Below the pieces are notes generated by a model. It was not told where the DNA came from. It saw nothing but the letters and a program-made list of their open reading frames with translations, and ran no database searches. A stretch of DNA of 34,854 bases from Devosia sp. (GTDB lineage: Bacteria; Pseudomonadota; Alphaproteobacteria; Rhizobiales; Devosiaceae), in contig NZ_JAQGJM010000018.1 in NCBI RefSeq assembly GCF_028290625.1, positions 1 to 34,854 of the forward strand. Reading direction: 5' to 3'. Both the position numbers and the translations under genes were made by a program. This document shows positions 25,734-33,386 of the stretch, piece after piece. Each line of letters opens with the position of its first letter. Positions within the stretch are counted from its first letter, which is position 1.

Positions 25734-26026
25734 GCACGCAGGTCCGCCCATTCGGGGTGACGACGGAACTGGGCTTCGACATAGGAGCACAGCGGCTCGA
25801 TCTTGAAGCCTTCGGCGCGGGCGTCAGCGATGGCGGCGTTGACCAGTTTCGCCGCCACACCGCGCCCGCCGAATTCGGACGGCACGCCGGTATGGTCGAT
25901 GCTCATCACGCCGGAAGGGGTCTTGCGATAGGTCATTTCGGCCTCGACGCCGGGCGCCAGGTCGACCATATAGCGGCCGCGAGTGGCACTATCCTGGCGG
26001 ATGACTGTGATATCGGCAGTGGTCAT
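25730..26026 (-). CDS. Small GNAT-fold N-acetyltransferase (GCN5-related, YidJ-like), 98 aa
   Basis: A single short GNAT domain (PF14542 type). It has AEMTYRKTPSGVMSIDHTGVP, the acetyl-CoA loop EFGGRGVAAKLV, and ends PLCSYVEAQFRRHPEWADL, the typical C-terminal signature with Cys and His. Acceptor unknown. The frame is open from 26086, but the ATG at 26026 gives the normal length. The convergent LprI-DUF3298 gene ends within its stop codon. Confidence 0.88.
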   Translation of the reverse strand: MTTADITVIRQDSATRGRYMVDLAPGVEAEMTYRKTPSGVMSIDHTGVPSEFGGRGVAAKLVNAAIADARAEGFKIEPLCSYVEAQFRRHPEWADLRA

Positions 26027-26089
26027 GATGCGTGGTCCCGAGCGTTCGACTGAGCACAATGTCGGTCTGCACGAGGCGCCGCGCAACCC

Positions 26090-26662
26090 CTAGATGTGCG
26101 TTACGCCTTGCAGTAGTTCGGGGAATAGCGCGCGCTCAGCCAGGAATGGATGCAGGGCCGAAGCCGCGGACATATCCTTGAGCGCCAGGGCCCGCTTGCC
26201 CTGCCGCAGATAAATCATGGCGCGTCCCGACAGGGCGCCGAAATGGCGCGGTTCGAGCGCCAGGACCTTGTCGATATCGCTCAACGAGGTGGTGTAATCA
26301 CCCTGCAAGTAATGGGCGGTGGCGAGCTGGTTCCAGGCCTCGGCATAGTCCGGGTAATCGTTGACGATAGCCTCAAACGCCTCGAGTGCGCCCGCGGGAT
26401 CGAGCGCCAGCTTGTGCACCGCCTGCTGCATGCGAGCGGCAAGCGCCTCGTCGGGCGGGGTCAGCCACTGGGTCCAGATTTGCTGGCCGATGGCCTTGGC
26501 GCTGGTCGCATCAGGGGCGACGCGGAGCTGAGCGAACAGATTATCGAGAACGGGGTTGTCGGCGCTCTGGGCACTCGCGGGCGCCAGCAGCAACAAAAGC
26601 GCCAGCAGCGGCCCTAGCAGGGCTGTGATGACGGCCGGATAGCGGGCGATCCAGATGCGCAT
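26090..26662 (-). CDS. Exported tetratricopeptide-repeat protein, 190 aa
   Basis: A long hydrophobic signal (about residues 8-32, YPAVITALLGPLLALLLLLAPASAQ) precedes three TPR units: DPAGALEAFEAIVNDYPDYAEAW, NQLATAHYLQGDYTTSLSDIDKVLALEPRHFGAL and SGRAMIYLRQGKRALALKDMSAASALHP. It is predicted to be periplasmic or membrane-tethered. No enzymatic motif is seen. The ATG at 26662 was chosen because the signal starts there; the upstream frame runs into the dedA gene. It lies 62 bases downstream of the dedA gene on the same strand. Confidence 0.83.
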   Translation of the reverse strand: MRIWIARYPAVITALLGPLLALLLLLAPASAQSADNPVLDNLFAQLRVAPDATSAKAIGQQIWTQWLTPPDEALAARMQQAVHKLALDPAGALEAFEAIVNDYPDYAEAWNQLATAHYLQGDYTTSLSDIDKVLALEPRHFGALSGRAMIYLRQGKRALALKDMSAASALHPFLAERALFPELLQGVTHI

Positions 26663-26724
26663 GGTCTGAGCTTGCCGCCAATTGCAGCCCGCGGCAAGAC
26701 AGGAGTTTGTGAACCCTGATCGCT

Positions 26725-27426
26725 CTAGTGGGCGATGTCGGTCTTGCCCCAACGCGCCTGGATGGATTTGCCGAAGCTGCCGAGCCAGGGGGCGAGGGCC
26801 AGCAGGATGGCACGGTAGTAATGCAACAGCAGGAACAGCGCGACCAGGACCAGCGTGCCCACCACGATCACCAGTTCCAGCGACAGGCCGATGGACTTGA
26901 GCCAGGCAGTCAGCAGCATGCCGGGCAGGATATGGGCAGCGGCCCACACAAAAGCCGAGCTGATATTGATGAGGGAAAAGAAGCGGTAGTCCATGCCCAT
27001 GATGCCGGCGACACTGGGGATCACGGCTTTGACGCCGGGGATGAAGCGGCCGATGAACACGCTCTTGCCGCCGTGCTTGGCGAAGAAGGCCTCGCCCTTG
27101 GCAATGAGTTCGGTGTGATACTTGAACGGCCAGACCGTGCGGATGGTGTCCTTGAGCAGATGGCCGATGCCGTAGGAGATCGCATCGCCGATCACGGCGC
27201 CGACTACAGCGGCGAAGTACACCTCCCAAAATGGCAGGCGGCCCTCGGCGATGAGCCCACCCGTCAGCAACAAAACCGGTGTGGAGGGTATGAAGATGCC
27301 GAGAACAAACACGGCCTCGGCGATGGCGACGCAGAAGATGAAGGCGAAGGTCAGCCAGAAATTGCCCGAGATGGCATCGAGGACGACGGAGAAGTAGTCC
27401 GAGATCGCGTGAAAAACATCAAACAT
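26725..27426 (-). CDS. DedA family membrane protein (SNARE-associated/VTT domain), 233 aa
   Basis: It is an inner-membrane protein of the DedA superfamily, thought to flip lipids such as undecaprenyl phosphate or phospholipids. About five membrane segments and the re-entrant GDAISYGIGHLLKD and FIGRFIPGVKAVIPSVAG motifs are present; FIGRFIPG and GDAISY have the charged residues typical of the family. Start at 27426 is chosen because it aligns with the start of the paralogue upstream; an ATG at 27471 would overlap the paralogue's 3' end. It is the second of two tandem dedA genes 31 bases apart, and is followed by the TPR gene. Confidence 0.9.
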   Translation of the reverse strand: MFDVFHAISDYFSVVLDAISGNFWLTFAFIFCVAIAEAVFVLGIFIPSTPVLLLTGGLIAEGRLPFWEVYFAAVVGAVIGDAISYGIGHLLKDTIRTVWPFKYHTELIAKGEAFFAKHGGKSVFIGRFIPGVKAVIPSVAGIMGMDYRFFSLINISSAFVWAAAHILPGMLLTAWLKSIGLSLELVIVVGTLVLVALFLLLHYYRAILLALAPWLGSFGKSIQARWGKTDIAH

Positions 27427-27457
27427 CGGTCCAGGGTCACCATCGTCCGCTCTGGGG

Positions 27458-28156
27458 TCAGTGCGGGACATCGGGTTTGCGCCAGCGGCTTTCAATGGAG
27501 CGCCCGAAGCCACCGAGATAAGGCGCCAGAGCCAGCAGGATGGCGCGATGGTAGTGAATAAGGCCAAACAGTGCAGCCAAGATGACAGCGCCGAACAGGA
27601 TCACCAGCTCAAGGCTGAGGCCGATCGATTGCAGCCACTGGGTCAGGTACATGCCCGGCAGGATGTGCGACGCCGCCCAGATGAAAGCCGAGATGACGTT
27701 GATGATCGTGAAATAAGCCCATTTCATGCCAAGCATGCCGGCAATGCCCGGGACCACGGCCTTGAGGCCGGTAATGAAGCGGCCGATGAAGATCGCCTTG
27801 CCGCCGTGCTTGGTGAAAAAGTCTTCGCCGCGGGCAATCAGCGGCAGGTAATTGGTGAACGGCCACATCGTTTTGATGCGGTCCTTGAGCAGGAAACCGA
27901 TCCAGTAGCTGATGGCGTCGCCCACAATGCCGCCCAGGCTGGCCGCAAGAAAAATCGGCCAGAAATTGAGATGCTGTGTAGTGATCAGGCCGCCGACCAG
28001 CAGCAGGATAGGCAGTGATGGAACCAGCAGGCCGAGGATGAACACAGCCTCGCCAACGCAGACGAGAAAGACCAGGAAGACGAACAGCCAGTAATTGCTC
28101 GAAACCGACAGCATGATGTTGCTGATCATCTCGGTGATAGAGTGCAGAAAGTCCAT
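27458..28156 (-). CDS. DedA family membrane protein (SNARE-associated/VTT domain), paralogue, 232 aa
   Basis: It is the first of two tandem paralogues. The sequence MDFLHSITEMISNIMLSVSSN opens, with membrane segments and GDAISYWIGFLLKDRI, TKHGGKAIFIGRFITGLKAVVPGIAG and LTQWLQSIGLSLELVIL blocks shared with its neighbour. The C-terminal halves are close (LLALAP.LG.FG.SI..RW.K.D..H), which suggests a recent tandem duplication or gene conversion there. The family is linked to membrane lipid handling, antimicrobial peptide resistance and pH homeostasis. Start ATG at 28156 has a modest GGGG site. Confidence 0.9.
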   Translation of the reverse strand: MDFLHSITEMISNIMLSVSSNYWLFVFLVFLVCVGEAVFILGLLVPSLPILLLVGGLITTQHLNFWPIFLAASLGGIVGDAISYWIGFLLKDRIKTMWPFTNYLPLIARGEDFFTKHGGKAIFIGRFITGLKAVVPGIAGMLGMKWAYFTIINVISAFIWAASHILPGMYLTQWLQSIGLSLELVILFGAVILAALFGLIHYHRAILLALAPYLGGFGRSIESRWRKPDVPH

Positions 28157-28281
28157 GCCCGGTGGTTCCCCTGATGAGCCGATCCGGGTTCGTGCTCGGC
28201 ATACGCCGGTCCTTCACCCATGGCCGCACATTGCTGTAGCATGACCACGCTGGCAAGCACTGCCAGTTGGAGGTCGTCACT

Positions 28282-28674
28282 ATGTCGCTAGTTCACCACA
28301 TGATTGCGTCAGGCCCGCGGCCGGTTGCGCCGTTTTCCCACGCGGTGGAGGCGGATGGCTGGGTCTTCATTACCGGCCAGATGCCGACCGACCCCGCGGC
28401 GCCCGATGCGCCCCTGCCCGAGGGAATCGAAGCGCAGACGCGGCGTGTGATGGAGAATCTGCGCGTGGTGCTGGCGGGTATCGGGCTGGGCTTCGAGCAC
28501 ATGACCATGGCGCGGATTTACCTGACGGCGTTCGAGCGGGATTATGGCGGGCTCAATGCCCTGTGGCCCAGCTTCTTCGAGGCAGGGAAATTGCCTGCGC
28601 GCACCACGATCGGGGTTACCGCGCTGGCGGTGGGGGCGCTGGTCGAGATCGATATGGTGGCCAAAAGGCCTTAA
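28282..28674 (+). CDS. RidA/YjgF family enamine/imine deaminase-like protein, 130 aa
   Basis: It is a small trimeric chorismate-mutase-like fold protein. It has GPRPVAPFSHAVEADGWVFITGQMP near the N-terminus, TRRVMENLRVVL in the middle and LPARTTIGVTALAVGALVEIDMVA at the end; the Arg of PARTTIGV is the conserved ligand residue of active RidA. Such enzymes hydrolyse reactive enamine/imine intermediates from PLP enzymes such as serine dehydratases, although here sdaA is iron-sulfur. The ATG at 28282 follows a GGAGG site; TTG at 28267 is an alternative. Divergent from the dedA pair. Confidence 0.91.
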   Translation: MSLVHHMIASGPRPVAPFSHAVEADGWVFITGQMPTDPAAPDAPLPEGIEAQTRRVMENLRVVLAGIGLGFEHMTMARIYLTAFERDYGGLNALWPSFFEAGKLPARTTIGVTALAVGALVEIDMVAKRP

Positions 28675-28737
28675 GCGTTGGGGCGATCCCAATCAAGGAC
28701 ACGGCGATAGAAGGCGGTGCCGCAAACTCGATGCGGC

Positions 28738-28844
28738 TCCTCCCCCGTGACGGGGGAGGATGGGTGGGGGTGTTCGGAGCCACGATTTCATAATCAGGGC
28801 TAAACATCCCCCCACCCTTGATCCCTCCCCGCGAGGGGGAGGGA
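28738..28844. repeat. Long inverted repeat (REP/BIME-like), second type
   Basis: The left arm has CTCCCCCGTGACGGGGGAG and GGATGGGTGGGGG; the right arm has CCCCCCACCC and CCCTCCCCGCGAGGGGGAGGG, as an imperfect inverted copy, with about 40 bases between. It is similar in design to the pair at 4981 and 6915 but differs in sequence. It fills most of the 190-base gap between ridA and the FAH gene stop (convergent), so it is a likely shared transcript end. Confidence 0.75.
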
Positions 28845-28864
28845 GACGACTGCAATATTAGTGC

Positions 28865-29716
28865 TTACGCGCTATACGCCTTCGTCAGCTGGCGCTGTTC
28901 GCCCAGCCCTTCGATGCCCAGGCGCATGACGTTGCCGGGCTTGAGCCAGACCGGGTTCGGCTTGATGCCCATGCCGACGCCCGGAGGGGTGCCGGTGGAG
29001 ATGATGTCGCCGGGCTGCAGGCTCATGAACTGGCTGACATAGGCGACCACGGTGGCGACGCCGAAGATCATCGTCTTGGTGGAGCCGTTCTGGTAGCGGT
29101 GGCCGTCGACTTCGAGCCACATGGACAGGTTCTGCGGATCGGCGACTTCGTCGCGCGTCACCATCCAGGGGCCGATGGGGCCAAACGTATCGCTGCCTTT
29201 GCCCTTGTCCCAGGTGCCGCCGCGCTCGGTCTGGAAATGGCGCTCGGAAACGTCGTTGACGACGCAATAGCCGGCGACGTGGTCCATCGCGTCGGCTTCC
29301 TCGACGTAGCGGGCTTCCTTGCCGATGATGATGCCGAGTTCGACTTCCCAGTCCGGCTTGATCGAGTTCTTGGGGATGATCACATCGTCATTGGGGCCGA
29401 TGATGGCGCTGGTGGCCTTCATGAAGATGATCGGTTCGGCCGGGATGGCGGCGCCGGTTTCGGCGGCATGGTCGGCATAGTTGAGGCCGATGCAGATGAA
29501 CTTGCCCACATTGGCGACGCAGGGGCCGATGCGGTCATTGACGTCGAGCTTGGGCAGCACGCCGATGTCCAGGGCGCGGATCTTGGCCAGGCCTTCGGGC
29601 GTCAGCGTCTCGCCGCCGATATCGCCCACAATGCCGCTGAGATCGCGGATGGTGCCGTCTTCGGCCAGGATGGCGGGCTTCTCAGCGCCCTTGGCGCCAA
29701 CGCGGAGGAGTTTCAT
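28865..29716 (-). CDS. Fumarylacetoacetate hydrolase (FAH) family protein, probable diketo-deoxy sugar-acid hydrolase, 283 aa
   Basis: An FAH-superfamily enzyme of the ureidoglycolate-lyase/2,4-diketo-3-deoxy-L-fuconate hydrolase group. The catalytic site is seen in GLNYADHAAE, the metal-binding Glu pair of EVELGIIIG, the Asp-rich DVSERHFQTERGGTWDKGKG and the QPGDIISTGTPPGVG loop. Length (283 aa) is normal for the group. With a fucose mutarotase, GntR-FCD regulator and UxaA-type dehydratase beside it, the hydrolase probably cleaves a 2,4-dioxo-3-deoxy sugar acid to pyruvate and lactate (inference). The GntR operator is 36 bases upstream of the start. Confidence 0.9.
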   Translation of the reverse strand: MKLLRVGAKGAEKPAILAEDGTIRDLSGIVGDIGGETLTPEGLAKIRALDIGVLPKLDVNDRIGPCVANVGKFICIGLNYADHAAETGAAIPAEPIIFMKATSAIIGPNDDVIIPKNSIKPDWEVELGIIIGKEARYVEEADAMDHVAGYCVVNDVSERHFQTERGGTWDKGKGSDTFGPIGPWMVTRDEVADPQNLSMWLEVDGHRYQNGSTKTMIFGVATVVAYVSQFMSLQPGDIISTGTPPGVGMGIKPNPVWLKPGNVMRLGIEGLGEQRQLTKAYSA

Positions 29717-29752
29717 GAGGTCAGATCCAGTTGAGGGTGAGCAGGCAATAAA

Positions 29753-29766
29753 GCTAACATGTTAGC
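29753..29766. promoter_or_regulatory. Palindromic operator (GCTAACATGTTAGC) upstream of the FAH gene
   Basis: A perfect 14-base palindrome located 36 bases upstream of the FAH start. The core CTAACATGTTAG occurs again in the gntR-uxaA divergent region (31008-31019). On the minus strand it lies between a possible -35 TCGACA (29773-29768) and a possible -10 TATTGC (29750-29745) with 17 bases between, which would be ideal for a repressor; the hexamers are weak. Confidence 0.75.
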
Positions 29767-29808
29767 CTGTCGAGGCCGACCAAAGGCCAATCGGTTCGGT
29801 TGGCGGGA

Positions 29809-30240
29809 TTATTGCGGGCGGATAATGCCCTTCTTGAGCAGGATATTGCCGTAGAGGCGACGCTCGCCGCTCTGCACGATGGCGTAGCCGGCCTTGACCC
29901 GGTCGTAGAAGGCGAAGCGTTCCAGCGACGTCACACCCATTTTGGGTTCGTGCTTTTTGACGATGGCATCGAACTCATCGACCACCGGCGGGCGGGCACT
30001 GGCGTCGCCCACCACCTGCATGACGATAGCGGCCTCATCGACGAAATCGTCGAGCGGCATCAGTGTGAGCACGGCCTCAAGGATATCGGTGGCGCTGATG
30101 CCATCGAGGCGCACCAAAGCCGGGCCGGCCGCGTCGGCGGGATAATTGGCGTCGACAATGGCGATTTCATCGCCATGACCCATGGCGCGCAGAATGCCGA
30201 GCAGGTCGGGGCCGAGCAGTGGCGGAATATTCTTGAGCAT
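29809..30240 (-). CDS. fucU: RbsD/FucU family sugar mutarotase, 143 aa
   Basis: It interconverts alpha and beta anomers of a sugar; family members act on L-fucose or D-ribose. Typical blocks are MLKNIPPLLGPDLLGILRAMGHGDEIAIVDANYPAD, with the catalytic His in MGHGDE, and YAIVQSGERRLYGNILLKKGII at the end, where the Tyr and Arg of ERRLYGN belong to the active site. The length (143 aa) fits FucU (140 aa) better than RbsD (139 aa, ending differently), and the context also points to L-fucose. The start has a GGGGA site and is 16 bases after the gntR stop. Confidence 0.88.
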   Translation of the reverse strand: MLKNIPPLLGPDLLGILRAMGHGDEIAIVDANYPADAAGPALVRLDGISATDILEAVLTLMPLDDFVDEAAIVMQVVGDASARPPVVDEFDAIVKKHEPKMGVTSLERFAFYDRVKAGYAIVQSGERRLYGNILLKKGIIRPQ

Positions 30241-30256
30241 TTTGGTCCCCAGGGAT

Positions 30257-31006
30257 TTAGCCGAACGGAAAACTGTCGCTGTCGCTGCCCAAAGTGGCGC
30301 CATCGGCGAACACCGACGGGTCATCGCGCGCAAAGGCGAACAGCTCGACCATGACCGCGTCGATATGGGCGCGGATGGCCCTGGTGGCCTGGGCCTGGTC
30401 TTGCGCCAGGATACCGTCGAAGATCGCCTGGTGCTCGGCAATGGTCAGCGCCAGCCGGCGCGGCGTGATGATCAGCCGGCGGGCGCGATCCAAATTGGCG
30501 CGGGCGCTGTCGATGATGTTCTTGATCTTGGTGAATTTCATCGAGCGGAAGATGATGTCGTGGAATTCGAGGTCGATCTGGTGAAACGCCTCGGCATCGT
30601 CGCGGCTCGCGGCTTCACGCTGGGCGGCCATATTGGCATGCAGCGCCTCGATGACCTCGGCATCGTGCTTGCCGATCAGCACGCGCAGGGCTTCGCTTTC
30701 GATGCCTTTGCGGATCAGCATATATTCGCGCACGTCGGCAATGCGCACCAGCGATACGGTGGAGCCGCGCTGCGGGGCGATATCGACCAGCCCCTCCGCC
30801 TGCAGCCGCGCCAGCGCTTCGCTCACCGGAAAGCGCGAGACGCCGAGCTGCTCGCAAATCGCGGTCTTGTCGATGCTCTGGCCCGGCGCCAGCGCCAGGG
30901 TGACGATGGCCTGGCGCAGCGCCGCCGTCACATCGAGCGTGACGCTACCGCGCGACAAAGCGGTGGGGCGGGCCAGAAAACGATAGGGACTTGCTTCCAT
31001 AGTCAT
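30257..31006 (-). CDS. GntR family transcriptional regulator, FCD type, 249 aa
   Basis: Residues 25-90 form a winged helix: DVTAALRQAIVTLALAPGQ, ICEQLGVSRFPVSEALARL, GLVDIAPQRGSTVSLV. The FCD domain follows with YMLIRKGIESEALRV, DLEFHDIIFR and AEHQAIFDGILAQD, which contain the ligands of the family's metal site. The start is set at the ATG at 31006; ATG at 31000 is possible. The palindrome CTAACATGTTAG is immediately upstream, leaving no room for a ribosome site, so the message may be leaderless. It is cotranscribed with fucU and divergent from the uxaA-like gene; it most likely represses all of them, with a sugar-acid effector. Confidence 0.9.
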   Translation of the reverse strand: MTMEASPYRFLARPTALSRGSVTLDVTAALRQAIVTLALAPGQSIDKTAICEQLGVSRFPVSEALARLQAEGLVDIAPQRGSTVSLVRIADVREYMLIRKGIESEALRVLIGKHDAEVIEALHANMAAQREAASRDDAEAFHQIDLEFHDIIFRSMKFTKIKNIIDSARANLDRARRLIITPRRLALTIAEHQAIFDGILAQDQAQATRAIRAHIDAVMVELFAFARDDPSVFADGATLGSDSDSFPFG

Positions 31007-31007
31007 G

Positions 31008-31019
31008 CTAACATGTTAG
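31008..31019. promoter_or_regulatory. Palindromic operator (CTAACATGTTAG) in the gntR-uxaA divergent region
   Basis: It is the same 12-base palindrome as the core of 29753-29766 and directly abuts the gntR start codon. It is 123 bases upstream of the uxaA-like start, so the position suits autoregulation of gntR and possibly repression of the divergent gene. A second palindrome, GCACCTCAGGTGC (31063-31075), is nearer the uxaA start. Confidence 0.75.
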
Positions 31020-31141
31020 TCAGACCCGTGGCGATTTACAACACGATTGAAGCCGGCGGCCCGCACCTCAGGTGCCTATGTGGCCGGTATTGAGTGTGCG
31101 GTAAAGCCTTGGCAGCAGCAGCACTCGAAAGTTCACACCCC

Positions 31142-32692
31142 ATGTCGCAAACCATGATCCGCCCCGAAACCAGAACCCTGGTGCTCAATCCGGCTGACAA
31201 TATCGCCGTGGCCCTGGCCAACCTGGATGCTGGCACCGAAACGCCGCAGGGCCGGATCGTGGCCAAGCGGGTGCCCAAGGGCCACAAATTCACCGTGCGC
31301 CCAGTGCGGGCCGGCGAGGCGATCGTCAAGTTCGGCCAGATCATCGGCTTCGCCAGCGTGGATATTGCGGCCGGCGAGTGGGTGCATGAGCACAATTGCG
31401 GTATGGGGGGCGCCGATGGCAGCCTCAAGCATGATTATGCCTTCACCGAAGGCGCGGTGCCTCCCGAAATGGTGCCGCTGGACCAGCGCGCCACGTTCCA
31501 AGGTTATCGCCGCGCCAATGGCTCGGTGGGCACGCGCAATTATGTGGGCATCCTGACCAGCGTGAATTGCTCCGCGACCGTCGCCAAGTTCATCGCCGAG
31601 GGCATCAATCGCTCGGGCATTTTGGATGACTATCCCGAAATCGACGGCGTCGTGCCCTTCGTGCATGGCACCGGCTGCGGCATGGAATCGCGCGGCGAGG
31701 GTTTTGACATCCTCAAGCGCACGCAGTGGGGCTACACCTCCAATCCGAACCTGGGCGCCGCCATGCTGGTGGGCTTGGGCTGCGAAGTGTTCCAGATCGG
31801 TCGTATGAAGGACATGTACGGCATCACCGAGAGCGAAACCTTTCAGACCATGACGATCCAGGAAAGCGGCGGCACCGCCAAGATCGTGGAATGGGGCATC
31901 GAGCGCATGAAGGAAATGCTGCCGGTGGCCGCCAAGGCGCGGCGCGAAACCATCGACGCGTCCGAACTGGTGCTGGCGCTGCAATGCGGCGGCTCGGACG
32001 GCTATTCGGGTATCACCGCCAATCCTGCTTTGGGCTACGCCGCCGATATCCTGGTGCGCAATGGCGGCACGGCGATTCTCAGCGAAACGCCCGAAATCTA
32101 TGGCGCCGAACATCTGCTGACGCGCCGCGCGGTGTCCCGCGAAGTCGGAGAGAAGCTGATTTCGCGCATCCACTGGTGGGAAGACTACACCCAGCGCAAC
32201 CACGGCGAGATGAACAACAATCCCTCGCCGGGCAACAAGCTGGGCGGGCTGACGACGATTCTCGAAAAGTCGCTCGGCGCGGCGGCCAAGGGCGGCACGA
32301 CGCCGCTGACGGCGGTCTACGAATATGCCGAGAAGGTGCGCGAAAAGGGTTTTGTGTTCATGGACACGCCCGGCTTCGATCCGGTCTCGGCGACCGGGCA
32401 GGTGGCGGGTGGCGCCAACATTCTGGCCTTCACCACCGGGCGCGGTTCGGCCTATGGCTGCAAGCCGGTGCCTTCGGTGAAGCTGGCGACCAATTCGGAC
32501 ATGTACAATCGCATGACCGGCGACATGGACATCAATTGCGGCGATATCGTCGAGGGCGTTTCGATCGAGGACAAGGGCCAGGAGATTTTCGATCTGCTGC
32601 TCAAGGTCGCCTCGGGCGAGCCGACCAAGTCGGAAGCCTTGGGCTATGGCGACAACGAATTCGTGCCGTGGCAGGTCGGCGCGACGATGTAG
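31142..32692 (+). CDS. UxaA family sugar-acid dehydratase (altronate/fuconate dehydratase-like), 516 aa
   Basis: A single chain with an N-terminal SAF domain (about residues 10-100, EHNCGMGG) and a C-terminal UxaA/GarD catalytic domain: GTRNYVGILTSVNCSA, HGTGCGM, QCGGSDGYSGITANPALGYA, SETPEIYGAEHLL, NPSPGNKLGGLTT, TGRGSAYGCKPVPS. The enzyme removes water from an aldonic acid, giving a 2-keto-3-deoxy acid, with a metal. The best-known family member acts on D-altronate; in Campylobacter jejuni uxaA-type genes lie in the fucose locus. Here, beside fucU and an FAH hydrolase, L-fuconate is the most likely substrate (inference). Start 31142 was chosen from family N-termini; the frame is open from 31094. 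Confidence 0.91.
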   Translation: MSQTMIRPETRTLVLNPADNIAVALANLDAGTETPQGRIVAKRVPKGHKFTVRPVRAGEAIVKFGQIIGFASVDIAAGEWVHEHNCGMGGADGSLKHDYAFTEGAVPPEMVPLDQRATFQGYRRANGSVGTRNYVGILTSVNCSATVAKFIAEGINRSGILDDYPEIDGVVPFVHGTGCGMESRGEGFDILKRTQWGYTSNPNLGAAMLVGLGCEVFQIGRMKDMYGITESETFQTMTIQESGGTAKIVEWGIERMKEMLPVAAKARRETIDASELVLALQCGGSDGYSGITANPALGYAADILVRNGGTAILSETPEIYGAEHLLTRRAVSREVGEKLISRIHWWEDYTQRNHGEMNNNPSPGNKLGGLTTILEKSLGAAAKGGTTPLTAVYEYAEKVREKGFVFMDTPGFDPVSATGQVAGGANILAFTTGRGSAYGCKPVPSVKLATNSDMYNRMTGDMDINCGDIVEGVSIEDKGQEIFDLLLKVASGEPTKSEALGYGDNEFVPWQVGATM

Positions 32693-32708
32693 GCTTTTGA
32701 CGCCCAAA

Positions 32709-32735
32709 CCGGCCGCCGCTTGACAAGGCGGCCGG
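32709..32735 (+). terminator. Inverted repeat after the uxaA-like gene, possible weak terminator
   Basis: CCGGCCGCC-GCTTGACAA-GGCGGCCGG is a perfect 9-bp stem 16 bases after the uxaA stop, followed by GCTCCCTATTTT. The T tract is broken, so termination may be partial. Its loop holds the -35 hexamer (TTGACA) of the rnk promoter. Confidence 0.55.
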
Positions 32736-32747
32736 GCTCCCTATTTT
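32720..32747 (+). promoter_or_regulatory. Promoter for the rnk gene and leader
   Basis: A consensus -35 TTGACA (32720-32725), a 16-base spacer and -10 TATTTT (32742-32747) form one of the best sigma-70-type promoters in the window. Transcription would start near 32754, giving a leader of about 229 bases before rnk. Confidence 0.65.
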
Positions 32748-32753
32748 AAAGCC

Positions 32754-32982
32754 ATGAACGCTTTTGCAATGCACCTGCGGGATTTTGCACGCCGGGAACA
32801 CCCGGTCGCAGGCGCACGTCCCTAGACCTGAGCTGACGTCAAGCCGGGTTTAGGGTGGTTCTCCAGCGCTTTAGCGCTGCTCATAGCGGTATGTCCGCTC
32901 CGACGAATTCACAACAATCAACATTCTGCAAGCCAGCGCGGCCAAGACCGCTGCGGCTTGCCATTCTCAAGGACTTCTCATC
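32754..32982 (+). ncRNA. Structured 5' leader of rnk, with short upstream ORF
   Basis: Between promoter and gene are 229 bases with no long gene but several hairpins: CAGCGC-TTTA-GCGCTG (32864-32879), AGCGG-TATGT-CCGCT (32885-32899) and a longer imperfect one, GCAAGCC...GGCTTGC (32928-32961), which ends 9 bases before the AAGGA ribosome site. A 23-codon ORF starts at the predicted +1 (ATG 32754, stop 32823-32825). No known riboswitch was recognised; leader regulation of rnk is known from other proteobacteria. Could be an attenuator or cis-regulatory RNA. Confidence 0.5.
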
Positions 32983-33381
32983 ATGCCAAGCATGAACTCT
33001 GTCACCCTGCGCCCCAAACTCGTGGTCGGGGAGGGTGACCACCGCAAGCTCATCGCGCTTGCCCTGGCCGGTATCGGCCACACCTCCGACGCAGCCGACG
33101 ACCTGCTCTATGAACTCGATCGCGCCCGCGTCGTCAGCGACGCCAAACTGAGCGGCGCCGTTGTGCGCATGGGCTCGAGCGTCACCTATCGCCCCGATAA
33201 CGGCGATGACCGCACGGTCACGCTGGTCTATCCCATCGATGCCGATATTTCGGCCGGCCGCATTTCGGTGCTCACGCCCGTGGGCACAGCCCTGATCGGG
33301 CTGACCAAGGGCCAATCGATCACCTGGAACGCCCGCAACGGCCAGCGCCATGTGCTGACCGTGCTGGAGGTGGAGGGCTAG
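32983..33381 (+). CDS. rnk: Regulator of nucleoside diphosphate kinase (Rnk), GreA/GreB-like C-terminal domain, 132 aa
   Basis: A short Rnk/GreA-type protein that may bind RNA polymerase. It lacks the full coiled-coil of GreA: the N-terminal part (about residues 1-50, DHRKLIALALAGIGHTSDAADDLLYELDRARV) is short and helical, and the C-terminal FKBP-like domain reads VRMGSSVTYRPDNGDDRTVTLVYPIDAD, ISVLTPVGTALIGLTKGQ. Length 132 aa is typical. ATG at 32983 follows AAGGA; ATG at 32992 is also in frame. A promoter and a structured leader precede it. It converges with the SMP-30 gene with 5 bases between the stops. Confidence 0.9.
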   Translation: MPSMNSVTLRPKLVVGEGDHRKLIALALAGIGHTSDAADDLLYELDRARVVSDAKLSGAVVRMGSSVTYRPDNGDDRTVTLVYPIDADISAGRISVLTPVGTALIGLTKGQSITWNARNGQRHVLTVLEVEG

Positions 33382-33386
33382 TTCAG

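Noticed and set aside
31063..31075. Palindrome GCACCTCAGGTGC before the uxaA-like gene
   Set aside because: Only one copy, GC-rich, and no likeness to the CTAACATGTTAG operator; chance is likely.
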